From assembly GCF_002733835.1 (NCBI RefSeq), contig NZ_NVWY01000001.1, forward strand, positions 1 through 64,000: DNA of 64,000 nt. Reading direction: 5' to 3'. A program made the position numbers and the translations under genes. Below are positions 13,269 to 22,434 of this stretch, one piece after another. How positions within the stretch are numbered: the stretch's first letter is position 1; the number at the start of each line of letters is the position of its first letter. Under the pieces are notes generated by a model. It saw nothing but the letters and a program-made list of their open reading frames with translations, made no database searches and was not told where the DNA came from. This stretch comes from Alcanivorax sp. (GTDB lineage: Bacteria > Pseudomonadota > Gammaproteobacteria > Pseudomonadales > Alcanivoracaceae).

Positions 13269-13391
13269 ATGGTTAGACTAAAAAACCAAGGGAAGGGCAT
13301 AACTACGAAGAAAGTAATCGCTGTAATTGCGCTTGTCATGATGGTTTCTGGTGTTGCCATGATCCACTCAGGTGGCAGGGGGATAGACTAA
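13269..13391 (+). CDS. Small predicted membrane peptide, 40 residues
   Basis: I do not recognise this protein. The ATG at 13269 has a very good ribosome site (AGGAGG, about 7 bases upstream). The product has a basic N-terminus (KNQGKGITTKK), one hydrophobic helix (about residues 15-33: VIAVIALVMMVSGVAMI) and a short tail ending GGRGID. It lies alone between the glmS terminator and the AT-rich DUF262 gene, so it may be the first gene of that island. A small toxin or membrane regulator is possible, but nothing in the sequence settles it. Confidence 0.5.
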   Translation: MVRLKNQGKGITTKKVIAVIALVMMVSGVAMIHSGGRGID

Positions 13392-13448
13392 GAGCTGCCC
13401 TAGTTTTTATTTTAATTTTAGCACTTAATAAAATTATTCGGTTTTTTT

Positions 13449-14276
13449 ATGAATGAAAAAGAAATAGTCAACAAGTTTTCAAAATCACAAGATAGCTTGG
13501 TTGTTCAGCAGTCCGATTTTTCGCTGGCAACAATCTCAAATATGGTTGTGAACGACTCTATTGATGTTGCTCCGCACTATCAAAGAAGGGATCGGTGGAG
13601 TGATGCGAAGCAGTCAGCTTTGATAGAATCATTTCTTCTTAATGTTCCAGTCCCTCCCGTTTATTTATCAGAAGATGATTATGGCAGTTATAGCGTTATT
13701 GACGGAAAACAAAGAATCACAGCCATAAATGATTTTTTAACTGGAGGCCTAAGGCTTAAAGAACTTAAAGAGTTTCCTCAGCTAAATGGAAAGACTTTTC
13801 AAGATCTCCCTAAGCAGCTTAAAAATGTTCTTTCAGTTCGCCCTTTTATACGGGTTATTACATTGCTTAAGCAGTCAGATCCTGAATTGAAATATGAAGT
13901 TTTTTTGAGGCTAAATACTGGTGGTGAGTCTCTTAAGAGGCAAGAGATAAGAAATGTTGCCTATGCGGGCCCTCTAAATGATTTGCTGCTAAGGCTTTCT
14001 GAGAATGCAAGATTGCGAGAAAAATTAAAAGTCTATTCAGAAAAATCAACAGCATTTCGAAATATGGATGATGTCGAGCATGTGTTGAGGTTCTTTACCA
14101 TCAAGAATGGTTGGCAAGGAATGGGTGGGGTTCTTGCTGATGAAATGGATAAGTTTATGTCTGAACATCAGTATGACCACGTTGATGATCTTAGAATAGA
14201 ATTTGATGTGGCCATAGAGCGCTGTTTTCAGTTTTGGGGTGAAAATGCCTTCTATAAGCCGGTCAATGACAACTAA
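13449..14276 (+). CDS. DUF262 domain protein (ParB/Srx fold), AT-rich
   Basis: The protein has the DUF262 hallmarks: YQRRDRWS near the N-terminus, the nucleotide-handling motif DGKQR with following TAINDF, and FLRLNTGGESL. DUF262 domains occur in GmrSD-type modification-dependent restriction enzymes and other defence proteins, usually joined to a DUF1524 HNH nuclease. Here the 275-residue protein ends without any HNH motif, so it is a stand-alone DUF262 protein. Base composition is much more AT-rich than the flanking glmS and transporter genes, which suggests recent transfer. A defence role is inference only. Its stop codon lies two bases before the left terminus of the transposase element. 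Confidence 0.75.
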   Translation: MNEKEIVNKFSKSQDSLVVQQSDFSLATISNMVVNDSIDVAPHYQRRDRWSDAKQSALIESFLLNVPVPPVYLSEDDYGSYSVIDGKQRITAINDFLTGGLRLKELKEFPQLNGKTFQDLPKQLKNVLSVRPFIRVITLLKQSDPELKYEVFLRLNTGGESLKRQEIRNVAYAGPLNDLLLRLSENARLREKLKVYSEKSTAFRNMDDVEHVLRFFTIKNGWQGMGGVLADEMDKFMSEHQYDHVDDLRIEFDVAIERCFQFWGENAFYKPVNDN

Positions 14277-14278
14277 TC

Positions 14279-15407
14279 GGGGACACCCATGAATTGGGGA
14301 ATGTCTTACGGGGTTTGTGGTTGTTTTCTGATGTAGTTGGGTTTGAGTAGTCAGTAGTGTTGGGTGATGGATAAGCAAGGAGGCTTGTCATGACCCGAGC
14401 GCGTTATAGCCAGGTTTCGCTGGATTCCACGTCTTACTATCACTGTATCTGCCGCTGTGTGCGGCGGGCCTTTCTGTGTGGCCAGGATCATTACTCTGGC
14501 CAGGACTATGAGCATCGCCGCCAATGGGTGGTGGACCGCCTTGCTGTGTTGGGTGGGGTGTTTGCCATTGATCTTTGTGCCTATGCGGTGATGTCCAATC
14601 ACTACCATGTTGTTCTGCGTATTAACCAGAAGAAAGCCTTGAGCTGGTCTGATCAGGAAGTGGCAGACCGGTGGATGCAGTTATTCAGAGGGCCATTGAT
14701 CGTCACACGTTGGCTCAAGGGAGAGACTGAGTCCGCGGAAACGCTTAAGGCATTGGAGATCGTGCAAACCTGGCGTGAGCGCCTGTATGACCTTGGCTGG
14801 TTCATGAAGTGTCTAAATGAGTATCTGGCCCGTAAGGCCAATGAGGAAGATTGTTGTAAGGGCCGGTTCTGGGAAAGCCGCTACAAATGCCAAGCCTTGC
14901 TGGATGAGAAGGCGGTGCTGCAGTGTATGGCCTATGTGGATCTCAACCCGGTGCGCGCGGCTATGGCAGAAACACCTGAGGAGTCCGATTACACTTCGAT
15001 TCAGCAACGCTCAGAAGCCGTTATGTCAGAGTCTGAAGACAACCTAAAGCCCACACTTCTGCCGATGGTTGCTGCAAATACAGCGGAAGCAGAGGATGAC
15101 GATACGGTATGCCGTTTTCGATTAATGGACTATCTGGAGCTTGTCGATAGCACAGGCCGGGCTGTCCGCGATGACAAGCGTGGCGCAATCTCAGCACATG
15201 CGGCAGGTGTGCTGGATCGTCTGGGAATAGATGAGAAGGCGTGGTTAGCCCATATGAAGCCGAAACAGCAGCGGAAGCCCATTGCATTGGGTGCGTTGGA
15301 TAAGCTGAAAGAGTACGCACAGATGACGGGACGCAAATGGATTGCGGGGCAAAGCCTGGCGGGATGGTAAATTGCTATTTTTGCTGATTAAATTTATGCG
15401 TGTCCCG
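14279..15407 (+). mobile_element. REP-associated/IS200-like tyrosine transposase element with imperfect inverted ends
   Basis: The left end GGGGACACCCATGAATT (14279-14295) is the imperfect reverse complement of the right end AATTTATGCGTGTCCCG (15391-15407), with about 14 of 17 positions matching. The ends frame a single Y1-transposase gene. To the right, an MFS transporter fragment begins at once, so the element or the island carrying it probably truncated that gene. I cannot tell whether it is still mobile. Confidence 0.65.
14390..15370 (+). CDS. Y1 (HUH) tyrosine transposase, REP-associated type
   Basis: Single-strand DNA transposase-like protein. The HUH metal motif is seen as SNHYHVVLR (about residues 69-77), and the catalytic tyrosine region is probably the helix with YVDLNPVRAAM, a signature of this transposase family. 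The 326 residues are longer than classical IS200 TnpA (about 150) because of a C-terminal extension, as in REP-associated (RAYT) members. The start ATG at 14390 follows an AAGGAGG site. Such proteins are often single-copy, domesticated enzymes. It lies inside a pair of imperfect inverted repeats. Confidence 0.85.
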   Translation: MTRARYSQVSLDSTSYYHCICRCVRRAFLCGQDHYSGQDYEHRRQWVVDRLAVLGGVFAIDLCAYAVMSNHYHVVLRINQKKALSWSDQEVADRWMQLFRGPLIVTRWLKGETESAETLKALEIVQTWRERLYDLGWFMKCLNEYLARKANEEDCCKGRFWESRYKCQALLDEKAVLQCMAYVDLNPVRAAMAETPEESDYTSIQQRSEAVMSESEDNLKPTLLPMVAANTAEAEDDDTVCRFRLMDYLELVDSTGRAVRDDKRGAISAHAAGVLDRLGIDEKAWLAHMKPKQQRKPIALGALDKLKEYAQMTGRKWIAGQSLAGW

Positions 15408-15436
15408 TGTTTCCTCGTGTTTCCGTGTTTCCTTCC

Positions 15437-15694
15437 CGATTGATCGCACCGCCAATCACAGCGGTGTTGCTCAGCAGCGTGCCCACCCCGTTGACCGGTA
15501 CCGCCAGCGGGGTGTTCAACACCAGTCGTCAGGTGGGCGGTGCGCTGGCGGTGGCGGTGTTCGGGGCACTGCTGGCTCAGTCGTCCAACTTTATGGTGGG
15601 GCTGCGATTTAGCCTGGTGTTGGCCGCTGGCGTTGCGTTACTGACGGCCATGTTCAGCTTGCGTCTGCAGGCGCCGGGAGTGACGCATGAGTAA
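15437..15694 (+). pseudogene. C-terminal remnant of an MFS (DHA2/EmrB-type) drug exporter
   Basis: The frame encodes only the last membrane segments of an MFS transporter: PPITAVLLSSVP, then TASGVFNTSRQVGGALAVAVFGALLA, which is the typical last-third signature of 14-helix DHA2 exporters, then two more hydrophobic stretches. The first 80% of such a protein (about 400 residues) is absent, and the upstream sequence is the right end of the transposase element. No start codon or ribosome site fits this fragment. I treat it as a truncated, non-functional gene. Confidence 0.8.
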
Positions 15695-15811
15695 GTGGCT
15701 TTCCTGAAATGCCTTGCGCGTGCAGGCGGGCAGGTTTCGTATCGGGGGTTGCTACCGTCACTGCCATGAAATCTCTACACTGGGCTGATCATTCAATGAT
15801 CGGGGCGACTC

Positions 15812-17176
15812 ATGAGCGAAGCCAAGACCCAGAACGCCGTCATTCCCCGCGCCTGGCCCCTTCTTCCCTTGCTGTTCTTTCTGGCCGTGTTTCTCGGCAG
15901 TGGCTTGTATTACACCTCCCTGGGGAAAGATTTCGCCTTCTACCAGATCAAGGCACCGGTGGTGGCCATGGCAGCTATCGTGTTGTCCATGCTGATGGCG
16001 CGGGTGGCCGGTCAGCGGGTCAACGCCAGCGTGGATCGACTGCTGGCGGGGATCGGTCATCCCAACCTGCTGCTTATGTGCCTGGTGTTCCTGCTCGCCG
16101 GGGCGTTTGCCAGCGTCAGTGAGAGCATTGGCAGTGTGGAGGCCACCGTGCAGCTGGGGCTGACCATCATTCCTGCCCAGTGGGTATTGCCCGCCCTGTT
16201 CCTGATTTCTGCCTTTATCGCCACCGCCATGGGGACCTCCATGGGCACTATTGCGGCCACGGCGCCCATTGCCGTTGGCTTTGCCGGGGCCACGGAACTG
16301 TCCGTCCCGCTGGCCTTGGGTGCGGTGGTGGGTGGTGCCATGTTTGGCGACAACCTGTCGATGATTTCCGATACCACCATTGCGTCGACTCGCAGCCAGG
16401 GCGTGTCGTTGAAGGACAAGTTCCGGGTCAATATCTGGATTGCCGTGCCGGCGGCAGTGCTGACGGTGCTGTTGTTGATTGTGCTGGGTGGCGGTGAGCA
16501 CCAGGTAGAAGCCGAGCCCTTCCGGTTTGCGCTGGTGGTGCCCTACCTGCTGGTATTCGGGTTGGCGCTCAGTGGGCTGAACGTGCTGGCGGTACTGATC
16601 GTGGGTATTGTCACTGCCGGGATCACCGGCATGGTGATGATGCCGGACTATACGCTCGCCACCATGAACGGGGCTATCTACAAGGGCTTTGAAGGCATGT
16701 TCGAAATCATGCTGCTGTCCATGTTGATTGGTGGTCTCTCACAATTGATGACGGATCAGGGCGGCACCCGCTGGGTGATCGAGCGGATTCACGGGCTGAC
16801 AAGATTGCTGAAGTTGCCACTGCAAAAAGCAGGCGAAGTAGGCATTGCCCTGCTGGTGGTATTCGCCAATATCTTTGTGGCCAACAACACCGTGGCCATC
16901 GTGCTCACCGGCGAAATGGCCCGCGACATTGCCAACGATCACGGCGTGGACCTGCGCCGTTCTGCCAGCCTGCTGGATATTTTTTCCTGCGTGGTGCAGG
17001 GCCTGATTCCCTACGGTGCCCAGGTACTGCTGGCCTGCTCCATCGCTGAGCTGTCTCCCCTGGCGCTAATCAGTTCCATTCATTATTGCTGGGCCCTGGC
17101 CATTGCCGGTATCGCCGCGATCGCCATTAACCGGCCGCGCTTGCCGCTGCCTGATAAAGAGAGTGTGGAGGCGTGA
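15812..17176 (+). CDS. NhaC-family Na+/H+ antiporter
   Basis: Polytopic inner-membrane antiporter of the NhaC/IT superfamily, with about 11-12 hydrophobic segments in 454 residues. The family signature TAMGTSMGTIAATAPIA (about residues 135-150) and GDNLSMISDTTIAST (about 178-192) are visible; the latter carries the conserved acidic residues for ion exchange. It probably keeps pH and sodium balance, as expected of a marine organism. The substrate is not proven by sequence; some relatives move organic substrates. The gene stands alone. Confidence 0.85.
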   Translation: MSEAKTQNAVIPRAWPLLPLLFFLAVFLGSGLYYTSLGKDFAFYQIKAPVVAMAAIVLSMLMARVAGQRVNASVDRLLAGIGHPNLLLMCLVFLLAGAFASVSESIGSVEATVQLGLTIIPAQWVLPALFLISAFIATAMGTSMGTIAATAPIAVGFAGATELSVPLALGAVVGGAMFGDNLSMISDTTIASTRSQGVSLKDKFRVNIWIAVPAAVLTVLLLIVLGGGEHQVEAEPFRFALVVPYLLVFGLALSGLNVLAVLIVGIVTAGITGMVMMPDYTLATMNGAIYKGFEGMFEIMLLSMLIGGLSQLMTDQGGTRWVIERIHGLTRLLKLPLQKAGEVGIALLVVFANIFVANNTVAIVLTGEMARDIANDHGVDLRRSASLLDIFSCVVQGLIPYGAQVLLACSIAELSPLALISSIHYCWALAIAGIAAIAINRPRLPLPDKESVEA

Positions 17177-17230
17177 TAGGCTTGTCGATACGATTTTTCG
17201 GATTGATCCCATTGTTTAAGGATAAATGAC

Positions 17231-18163
17231 GTGGCAGGAACCAGTTTGTTGACGTTGCTGGATGATATTGCAACGGTGCTTGATGACGTGTCAGTGATGA
17301 CCAAGGTGGCGGCAAAAAAAACCGCAGGGGTGCTGGGGGATGACCTGGCATTGAATGCGGAGCAAACCTCCGGCGTTCGTGCGGAACGTGAGCTGCCGGT
17401 GGTGTGGGCGGTGGCGAAAGGCTCCATGCGCAACAAGTTCATTCTGGTGCCTTCGGCGCTGTTGATCAGCGCTTTTCTTCCCTGGTTGATTACGCCGCTA
17501 TTGATGCTGGGAGGGGCGTACCTGTGTTACGAAGGGGTAGAAAAACTGGCGCATAAATTTCTTCATGGCAAAGAGGATGCTCAGCACCATGAAGAAAAAC
17601 TTAAAGCCATGGCAGACCCGGATATGGATCTGGTCGCTTTTGAGAAAAATAAAATCAAAGGTGCGGTGCGCACCGATTTTATTCTTTCCGCAGAAATTAT
17701 CGTGATCGCTCTGGGCACAGTGCAAGACGCGCCTTTCGTTCAGCAGGCGATGGTAGTGAGTGTCATCGCAATCGCCATGACGATTGGCGTTTACGGTCTG
17801 GTGGCCGGCATCGTCAAGCTGGATGATGCGGGCTTGCATTTGATTGAGACGGCTAAGCAAAAAGGCGGAAAAGCCCGTGAGGCTTTGGGGAAAATGTTGC
17901 TGGGCTTTGCCCCGCGTTTAATGAAGTTTCTTTCTATTGCGGGTACGGCGGCCATGTTTCTGGTAGGTGGTGGAATTTTGCTTCATGGCCTGCCGGGCAG
18001 CCACGATGCGCTGCATCATCTGGACGACGCCATGGCGCCATTGCCGTTGTCGGGTTTCCTTAGTGCTGTGGCGCCCATGCTGGCGAATCTGGTGTTGGGT
18101 ATTATTGCCGGAAGTGTCTTATTGCTGTTGGTCAACGGTGCAGGGAAATTGAAAAAACAGTAA
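17231..18163 (+). CDS. DUF808 (YedI-type) inner-membrane protein
   Basis: A 310-residue protein of the DUF808/YedI family. The N-terminal soluble segment (AGTSLLTLLDDIATVLDDV and AAKKTAGVLGDDLALNAEQ) is conserved, followed by several hydrophobic segments (about residues 70-100, 150-200, 235-260 and 280-305). The start is GTG at 17231 with AAGGA upstream. No biochemical role is established for the family. The gene is monocistronic, with its own bidirectional terminator against msrAB. Confidence 0.88.
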   Translation: MAGTSLLTLLDDIATVLDDVSVMTKVAAKKTAGVLGDDLALNAEQTSGVRAERELPVVWAVAKGSMRNKFILVPSALLISAFLPWLITPLLMLGGAYLCYEGVEKLAHKFLHGKEDAQHHEEKLKAMADPDMDLVAFEKNKIKGAVRTDFILSAEIIVIALGTVQDAPFVQQAMVVSVIAIAMTIGVYGLVAGIVKLDDAGLHLIETAKQKGGKAREALGKMLLGFAPRLMKFLSIAGTAAMFLVGGGILLHGLPGSHDALHHLDDAMAPLPLSGFLSAVAPMLANLVLGIIAGSVLLLLVNGAGKLKKQ

Positions 18164-18185
18164 GAGAGAACGAAAAATTGACATG

Positions 18186-18225
18186 AAAAAAGCGCGAACA
18201 GTAAAAACTGCTCGCGCTTTTTTTT
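18186..18225. terminator. Bidirectional terminator between the DUF808 gene and msrAB
   Basis: The stem GCGCGAACAGT / ACTGCTCGCGC has one mismatch and an AAAA loop, flanked by A6 on the left and T9 on the right, so it can stop transcripts from both converging genes. Confidence 0.85.
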
Positions 18226-18234
18226 GCAAAAGAA

Positions 18235-19296
18235 TTATTCAAATAACGAGAGGTGCTTCTCGTAACCCTGTTCTGCCATTTGATCGACGGGAACAAACCG
18301 TAACGCGGCGGAGTTCATGCACCAGCGTTTCCCGGTGGGCGCAGGGCCGTCTCCGAAAACGTGGCCAAGATGAGAGTCCGCATAGCGGCTGCGTACTTCC
18401 GTGCGGGTGGTGAACAGGGTGTTGTCCTCGTGCACGGTGATAAAGGATTGATCAATGGGTTGGGTAAAGCTGGGCCAGCCGGTGCCAGACTTGTATTTGT
18501 CTTTCGACGAAAAAAGCGGTTCGCCACTGATCACATCCACATAAATACCTTCGGCCTTGTTGTCCCAGTAACGGTTCTGGAAGGCGCGCTCGGTGGCATC
18601 TTCGCGGGTGACCTTGTAGACCAGTTCCGGCAGGGATTTTTTCAGTTCCTCGTCGCTGGGGCGCTCAAAATTATCCGGCCCCTGCCATGACTGGGTGACC
18701 TTTTTTTCAAGCCAGGGCCGGTGGCTCGGGTCGTCCCAGTGCTCTTCCAGGAACTGGTCCCTGCCGGAGCGATAGCGGTAGTACTTGTACTTGATGGAGT
18801 GCGTTTTGTAGTAGTTCTGGTGGTAGTCTTCGGCCGGATAGAAGGTATCCAGTTTAGTGACATCGGTAACGATGGGCTTGTCGAAACGGCCGCTTTTTTC
18901 CAGGGCTGCCCGTGACGCTTCGGCGATTTTCTTCTCGTCAGCCGTCTGATAAAAAATTTCGCTACGGTACTGTTTGCCACGGTCCACAAATTGCCCGTTG
19001 GCATCGGTAGGATCAATGTGTTGCCATAACCAGGTCACCAGATTGGCATAGCTGACGACCTCGGGGTCGTAGATCACCTTGACCGCTTCGGTGTGCCCGG
19101 TTCTGCCGGATGCCACCTGCTCATAGCTGGGGTTCGCCTCGTCACCGCCGGCATAGCCACTAATGGCTTCGCTCACGCCGTCCAGTTGCTCAAAATCGGA
19201 CTCGGTACACCAGAAGCAGCCACCGGCAAAATAGGCTTCCGCAGCCAGGCTCGGTGTGCTGATCACCAGCAGTCCCATTAGTGTAATAACTCGCAT
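18235..19296 (-). CDS. msrAB: Exported peptide methionine sulfoxide reductase, MsrA-MsrB fusion
   Basis: Repairs both stereoisomers of methionine sulfoxide in exported proteins. An N-terminal signal peptide ([19 protein letters not shown]) precedes the MsrA domain with the catalytic GCFWC motif (about residues 26-30), then a linker, then the MsrB domain (about 215-345) with SGTGWPSF and the catalytic cysteine in RWCMNS. The MsrB part lacks the two CxxC zinc pairs. Length is 353 residues. A strong AGGAGG precedes the ATG. Fusions of this kind act in the periplasm in other proteobacteria; that location is inferred from the signal peptide. Confidence 0.92.
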   Translation of the reverse strand: MRVITLMGLLVISTPSLAAEAYFAGGCFWCTESDFEQLDGVSEAISGYAGGDEANPSYEQVASGRTGHTEAVKVIYDPEVVSYANLVTWLWQHIDPTDANGQFVDRGKQYRSEIFYQTADEKKIAEASRAALEKSGRFDKPIVTDVTKLDTFYPAEDYHQNYYKTHSIKYKYYRYRSGRDQFLEEHWDDPSHRPWLEKKVTQSWQGPDNFERPSDEELKKSLPELVYKVTREDATERAFQNRYWDNKAEGIYVDVISGEPLFSSKDKYKSGTGWPSFTQPIDQSFITVHEDNTLFTTRTEVRSRYADSHLGHVFGDGPAPTGKRWCMNSAALRFVPVDQMAEQGYEKHLSLFE

Positions 19297-19442
19297 AATT
19301 GCTTACCTCCTGCCTGTTGGATGCAGCCGATGGCGATTTGTTGCAAACCGTTATGGCTTACATCACCGGTATGCGCAAACGGACAGGGCGCACGGCCGGA
19401 ATCTGTCATGGTGCCAGCCTGACATAAACCGGGGAGGATACC

Positions 19443-20294
19443 GTGAAGAGCAGACAAAGGCTGGCCATTATTGGCCTGTGGTTAATGGCCGGGTGGTGCC
19501 TGGCCCAGGGCCCGGCACTGCAGCTGGCGCAGAGCTATGAGAAAGGGATGGCGCTGCAGGGGTATTGGGTCAGCGAAAAGCTGGACGGGGTGCGGGCCTA
19601 CTGGAATGGGGAGCAGTTGATTAGCAAGGGCGGGCACGTGATCAAGGCGCCGGCCTGGTTTGTGCGCGGCTACCCGGATACGCCCATGGATGGAGAGCTG
19701 TGGATGGGGCGCGGGCGATTTGCACAGGTGTCCGCTGCGGTACGCCGGTTGCAGCCCGATGCAAAGGAGTGGCGACAGATTCGATATCAGGTGTTTGATC
19801 TGCCCGCCAGTGAGGCGCCTTTCTCGCAGCGTATTCAACAAATGAAGGCGCTGGCGTCAGCCAGTAATGCCTATACGTTTTCCGTAATAGAGCAGCAGCC
19901 CGCGTCCAGTCACGCGGCACTGTTGCAGCGGCTGGACAAGGTCATGGCGGCGGGAGGTGAAGGCCTGATGCTGCATCACGGGGACAGCCTGTACCAGGCG
20001 GGCCGCAGTGATGCGATTCTGAAAGTGAAGACCTACCAGGATGCGGAAGCCGTGGTGGTTGGCCACACGGAAGGGAAAGGCAAGTACCGGGGCATGCTGG
20101 GGGCGTTGGTGGTGCAGCGGGACGATGGCCGGCAGTTCCGCTTGGGCACCGGCTTTACCGATAAACAGCGCAAAACGCCGCCACCATTGGGCACCACCGT
20201 GACCTACAAGTATTTCGGCAAAACCGCCACGGGGCTGCCACGCTTTGCCAGTTTTCTGCGGATCAGAAACGACGAACCGTTGGCAGAGCCGTAA
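19443..20294 (+). CDS. Exported ATP-dependent DNA ligase (LigE type)
   Basis: Minimal ATP-dependent DNA ligase with an apparent signal peptide (MKSRQRLAIIGLWLMAGWCLAQG). The adenylation motif I is KLDGVR (about residues 43-48, nucleophile lysine), with DGELW (motif III), EGLMLH (motif IV) and LKVKTY (motif V) in order, then an OB domain. At 283 residues without extra DNA-binding domains it fits the periplasmic Lig E class found in many proteobacteria and often linked to DNA uptake or biofilm DNA. The start is GTG at 19443. Neighbours are also exported enzymes, including nucleotide-scavenging ones downstream on the other strand. Confidence 0.9.
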   Translation: MKSRQRLAIIGLWLMAGWCLAQGPALQLAQSYEKGMALQGYWVSEKLDGVRAYWNGEQLISKGGHVIKAPAWFVRGYPDTPMDGELWMGRGRFAQVSAAVRRLQPDAKEWRQIRYQVFDLPASEAPFSQRIQQMKALASASNAYTFSVIEQQPASSHAALLQRLDKVMAAGGEGLMLHHGDSLYQAGRSDAILKVKTYQDAEAVVVGHTEGKGKYRGMLGALVVQRDDGRQFRLGTGFTDKQRKTPPPLGTTVTYKYFGKTATGLPRFASFLRIRNDEPLAEP

Positions 20295-20366
20295 CGGCAG
20301 TTTTGTGGTTTCGGGTGTAGCGATGTCACCCGGCCCACCCTGTGATGGCAGGCCGGGATGAATGCC

Positions 20367-22367
20367 TCAGGGCTGCAGGTTCAGCTCGTAGATGGCTTCG
20401 TTGCCGCTGTCATCCAGCAGGGAGGCCATAAAGCTGCCACCGGCTCCGGCCACCGCGTCGGCCACGAAGTTTTTGGCGCGGTCGGTGTTGGGTACCCGGA
20501 AGACGATTTGCAGATCGCTGCTGTAGCCCAGGATCGGTGCGAAGGCCCAGTTGTTATCGGCGGTAGGGGTTACCGGGCTGTTGGCCTGAATGTAGTTGCC
20601 GACCACCTGGCGGTTTTCATCGGGCGATTCGATCACCACATGGTCGCCACCGGTGCCGGCGAAGTGGCCGCCGGTGGCACGGTAGTTGTTGCTGGCGATA
20701 AGAAATTCCTGGGCCGGGTCGATGGCGGCACCTTCGAACTGCAGATTGACGATACGGCTGCCGTCGCTGATCTTGGCACAGTCCCGGTCGTAGCGGGCCG
20801 GTTCGGTCACATCGATCTGGTAGCTGACGCCGTCGATGACATCGAAGTTGTAGGTGGGGAAGCCACTGAAATCCACCAATTCCTGGCGGTCGGCGGTGTC
20901 GGTGATCTGGAAGAACTGTGAAGCAGAACATTCCAGCCATTGTTCCAGTTCGGCTCCGGTTACCTTCACTGCCATCAGGGTGTTCGGGTAGAGGTAAAGG
21001 TCGGCGATGTTCTTCACTTGCAGCTCGCCAGCGGGGACCACAGTAAAGCTGCTTTCCTCGGCGCAGACCCCGTCACGGTCACAGGCCTTGAACGGGGCGG
21101 CGGCGGACAATACAGGTAAGCCATCCAGCTCGGTGCCGACAATGGCGTCTTCCACATAGGCTTTCTGGGCATCGCTGACGATCTGGATGGAAGGATCATC
21201 CTTCACCACCGCCAGGAAGCTGAAGATGTCATCGGTGGATTCGCCGATCACCTGGCCCATGTATTCCAGGGTGGCATCGTGGTCGGGTTTGACCAGTGCT
21301 GTCAGGGCCGCATCGGCCTCGCCTTCCGGGTCGAGGGCCCGGGCTTCCACCTTGCTGTCCACCACGGTCCAGCTTTCGCCGTCCTCATTGAGTGCCAGGC
21401 TCAGGTCGATGATGCCCAGATGGCTGCCCCAGTAGCCGGGCATTACCGATGGCACGCCCTTGATGGTGCCTTTTTGCAGATCTACGTTGGCGGTGTTGGC
21501 AAAGCTGTCCGAGGGGAAGGTTAGGTGGCTGTGGCCGAACATGATGGCGTCGATGCCCTCCACGTCCGCCAGGTACCAGCTGCTGTTTTCTGCCTTGGCC
21601 TCTTCCGAGTAGGCGGTGGTGTTGATGCCGGAATGGGGAATGGCGACGATGATGTCCGCCCCTTCCGCTTTCATCTGTGGCACCAGTAACTCCGCGGTGG
21701 CCTTGATGTCTTTGGCGGTGACCTTGCCCTCCAGGTTCTTCTTGTCCCACTGCATGATTTGCGGTGGCAGGAAGCCGATAAAGCCCAGGGTTATGTCGTG
21801 GGGGTTGCCGTTCCGGTCGTAGACCGTCTTGGTGATGAGCTTGTACTGATCGAAGTAGGGGGTGCTGCCGTCGGCGCTGAACACATTGGCGCTGATGTAG
21901 GGAAAGGCGGCGTCGTCCACGCTTTCGGCGAGGAAATCCAGGCCATAGTTGAATTCGTGGTTGCCGTAGTTGCCCACGTCGTAGGCCATTTCATTCATCA
22001 CCTTGTAGACCGGGTGCACTTCGCCGCTGGTGAGCCCTTGCGCCTGGCGCCAGTCGCCCATGGGGCTGCCCTGGATCAGGTCGCCGTTATCGACTAACGC
22101 AGAGTTTTCCGGGTGGGTGATTTCGGCACGGGCCTGCTTGACCAGCATGGCGGTACGTACCAGGCCATGGCCGCTGTCTACGCTGTCGCTGTAGTAGTTG
22201 TAATCCATCACGTTGGCGTGGATGTCGGTGGTTTCCATCAGACGCAGGTCCACCCGTGTGGTGGTGTCTTGTTGGGCGGGGGTGTTGTCGTCATCGCCGC
22301 CGCAGCCGCTGAGCAGGGCGCCGCCGGCCAGGGACAGGGCCAGCAGGGATCGCAGTGAAGCCTTCAT
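20367..22367 (-). CDS. Lipoprotein 2',3'-cyclic-nucleotide phosphodiesterase / 3'-nucleotidase (CpdB-like)
   Basis: Periplasmic or surface metallophosphoesterase that would release nucleosides and phosphate from cyclic nucleotides. I chose the ATG at 22367, preceded by CAGGAAA; the longer frame adds 8 residues without a ribosome site. A lipobox LLSGC lies about residue 22. Metal-binding motifs TTDIHAN, DNGDLIQG, GNHEFNYG, HSGINT and GHSHLTFP follow in order, and the C-terminal 5'-nucleotidase specificity domain fills the second half. The 666 residues are normal. It lies 67 bases after the stop of the OB-repeat secreted gene and may be co-transcribed with it. Confidence 0.88.
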   Translation of the reverse strand: MKASLRSLLALSLAGGALLSGCGGDDDNTPAQQDTTTRVDLRLMETTDIHANVMDYNYYSDSVDSGHGLVRTAMLVKQARAEITHPENSALVDNGDLIQGSPMGDWRQAQGLTSGEVHPVYKVMNEMAYDVGNYGNHEFNYGLDFLAESVDDAAFPYISANVFSADGSTPYFDQYKLITKTVYDRNGNPHDITLGFIGFLPPQIMQWDKKNLEGKVTAKDIKATAELLVPQMKAEGADIIVAIPHSGINTTAYSEEAKAENSSWYLADVEGIDAIMFGHSHLTFPSDSFANTANVDLQKGTIKGVPSVMPGYWGSHLGIIDLSLALNEDGESWTVVDSKVEARALDPEGEADAALTALVKPDHDATLEYMGQVIGESTDDIFSFLAVVKDDPSIQIVSDAQKAYVEDAIVGTELDGLPVLSAAAPFKACDRDGVCAEESSFTVVPAGELQVKNIADLYLYPNTLMAVKVTGAELEQWLECSASQFFQITDTADRQELVDFSGFPTYNFDVIDGVSYQIDVTEPARYDRDCAKISDGSRIVNLQFEGAAIDPAQEFLIASNNYRATGGHFAGTGGDHVVIESPDENRQVVGNYIQANSPVTPTADNNWAFAPILGYSSDLQIVFRVPNTDRAKNFVADAVAGAGGSFMASLLDDSGNEAIYELNLQP

Positions 22368-22434
22368 GGTGTTTCCTGTGTTTGGGTTCAAGGAAGGGCG
22401 GCGCGAACGCCGCCGGGGAATTTTTTAAAACGAA

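Noticed and set aside
15709-16122. Frame overlapping the start of the NhaC-type gene
   Set aside because: Its translation is arginine- and glutamine-rich without structure, and the antiporter frame is clearly the coding one.
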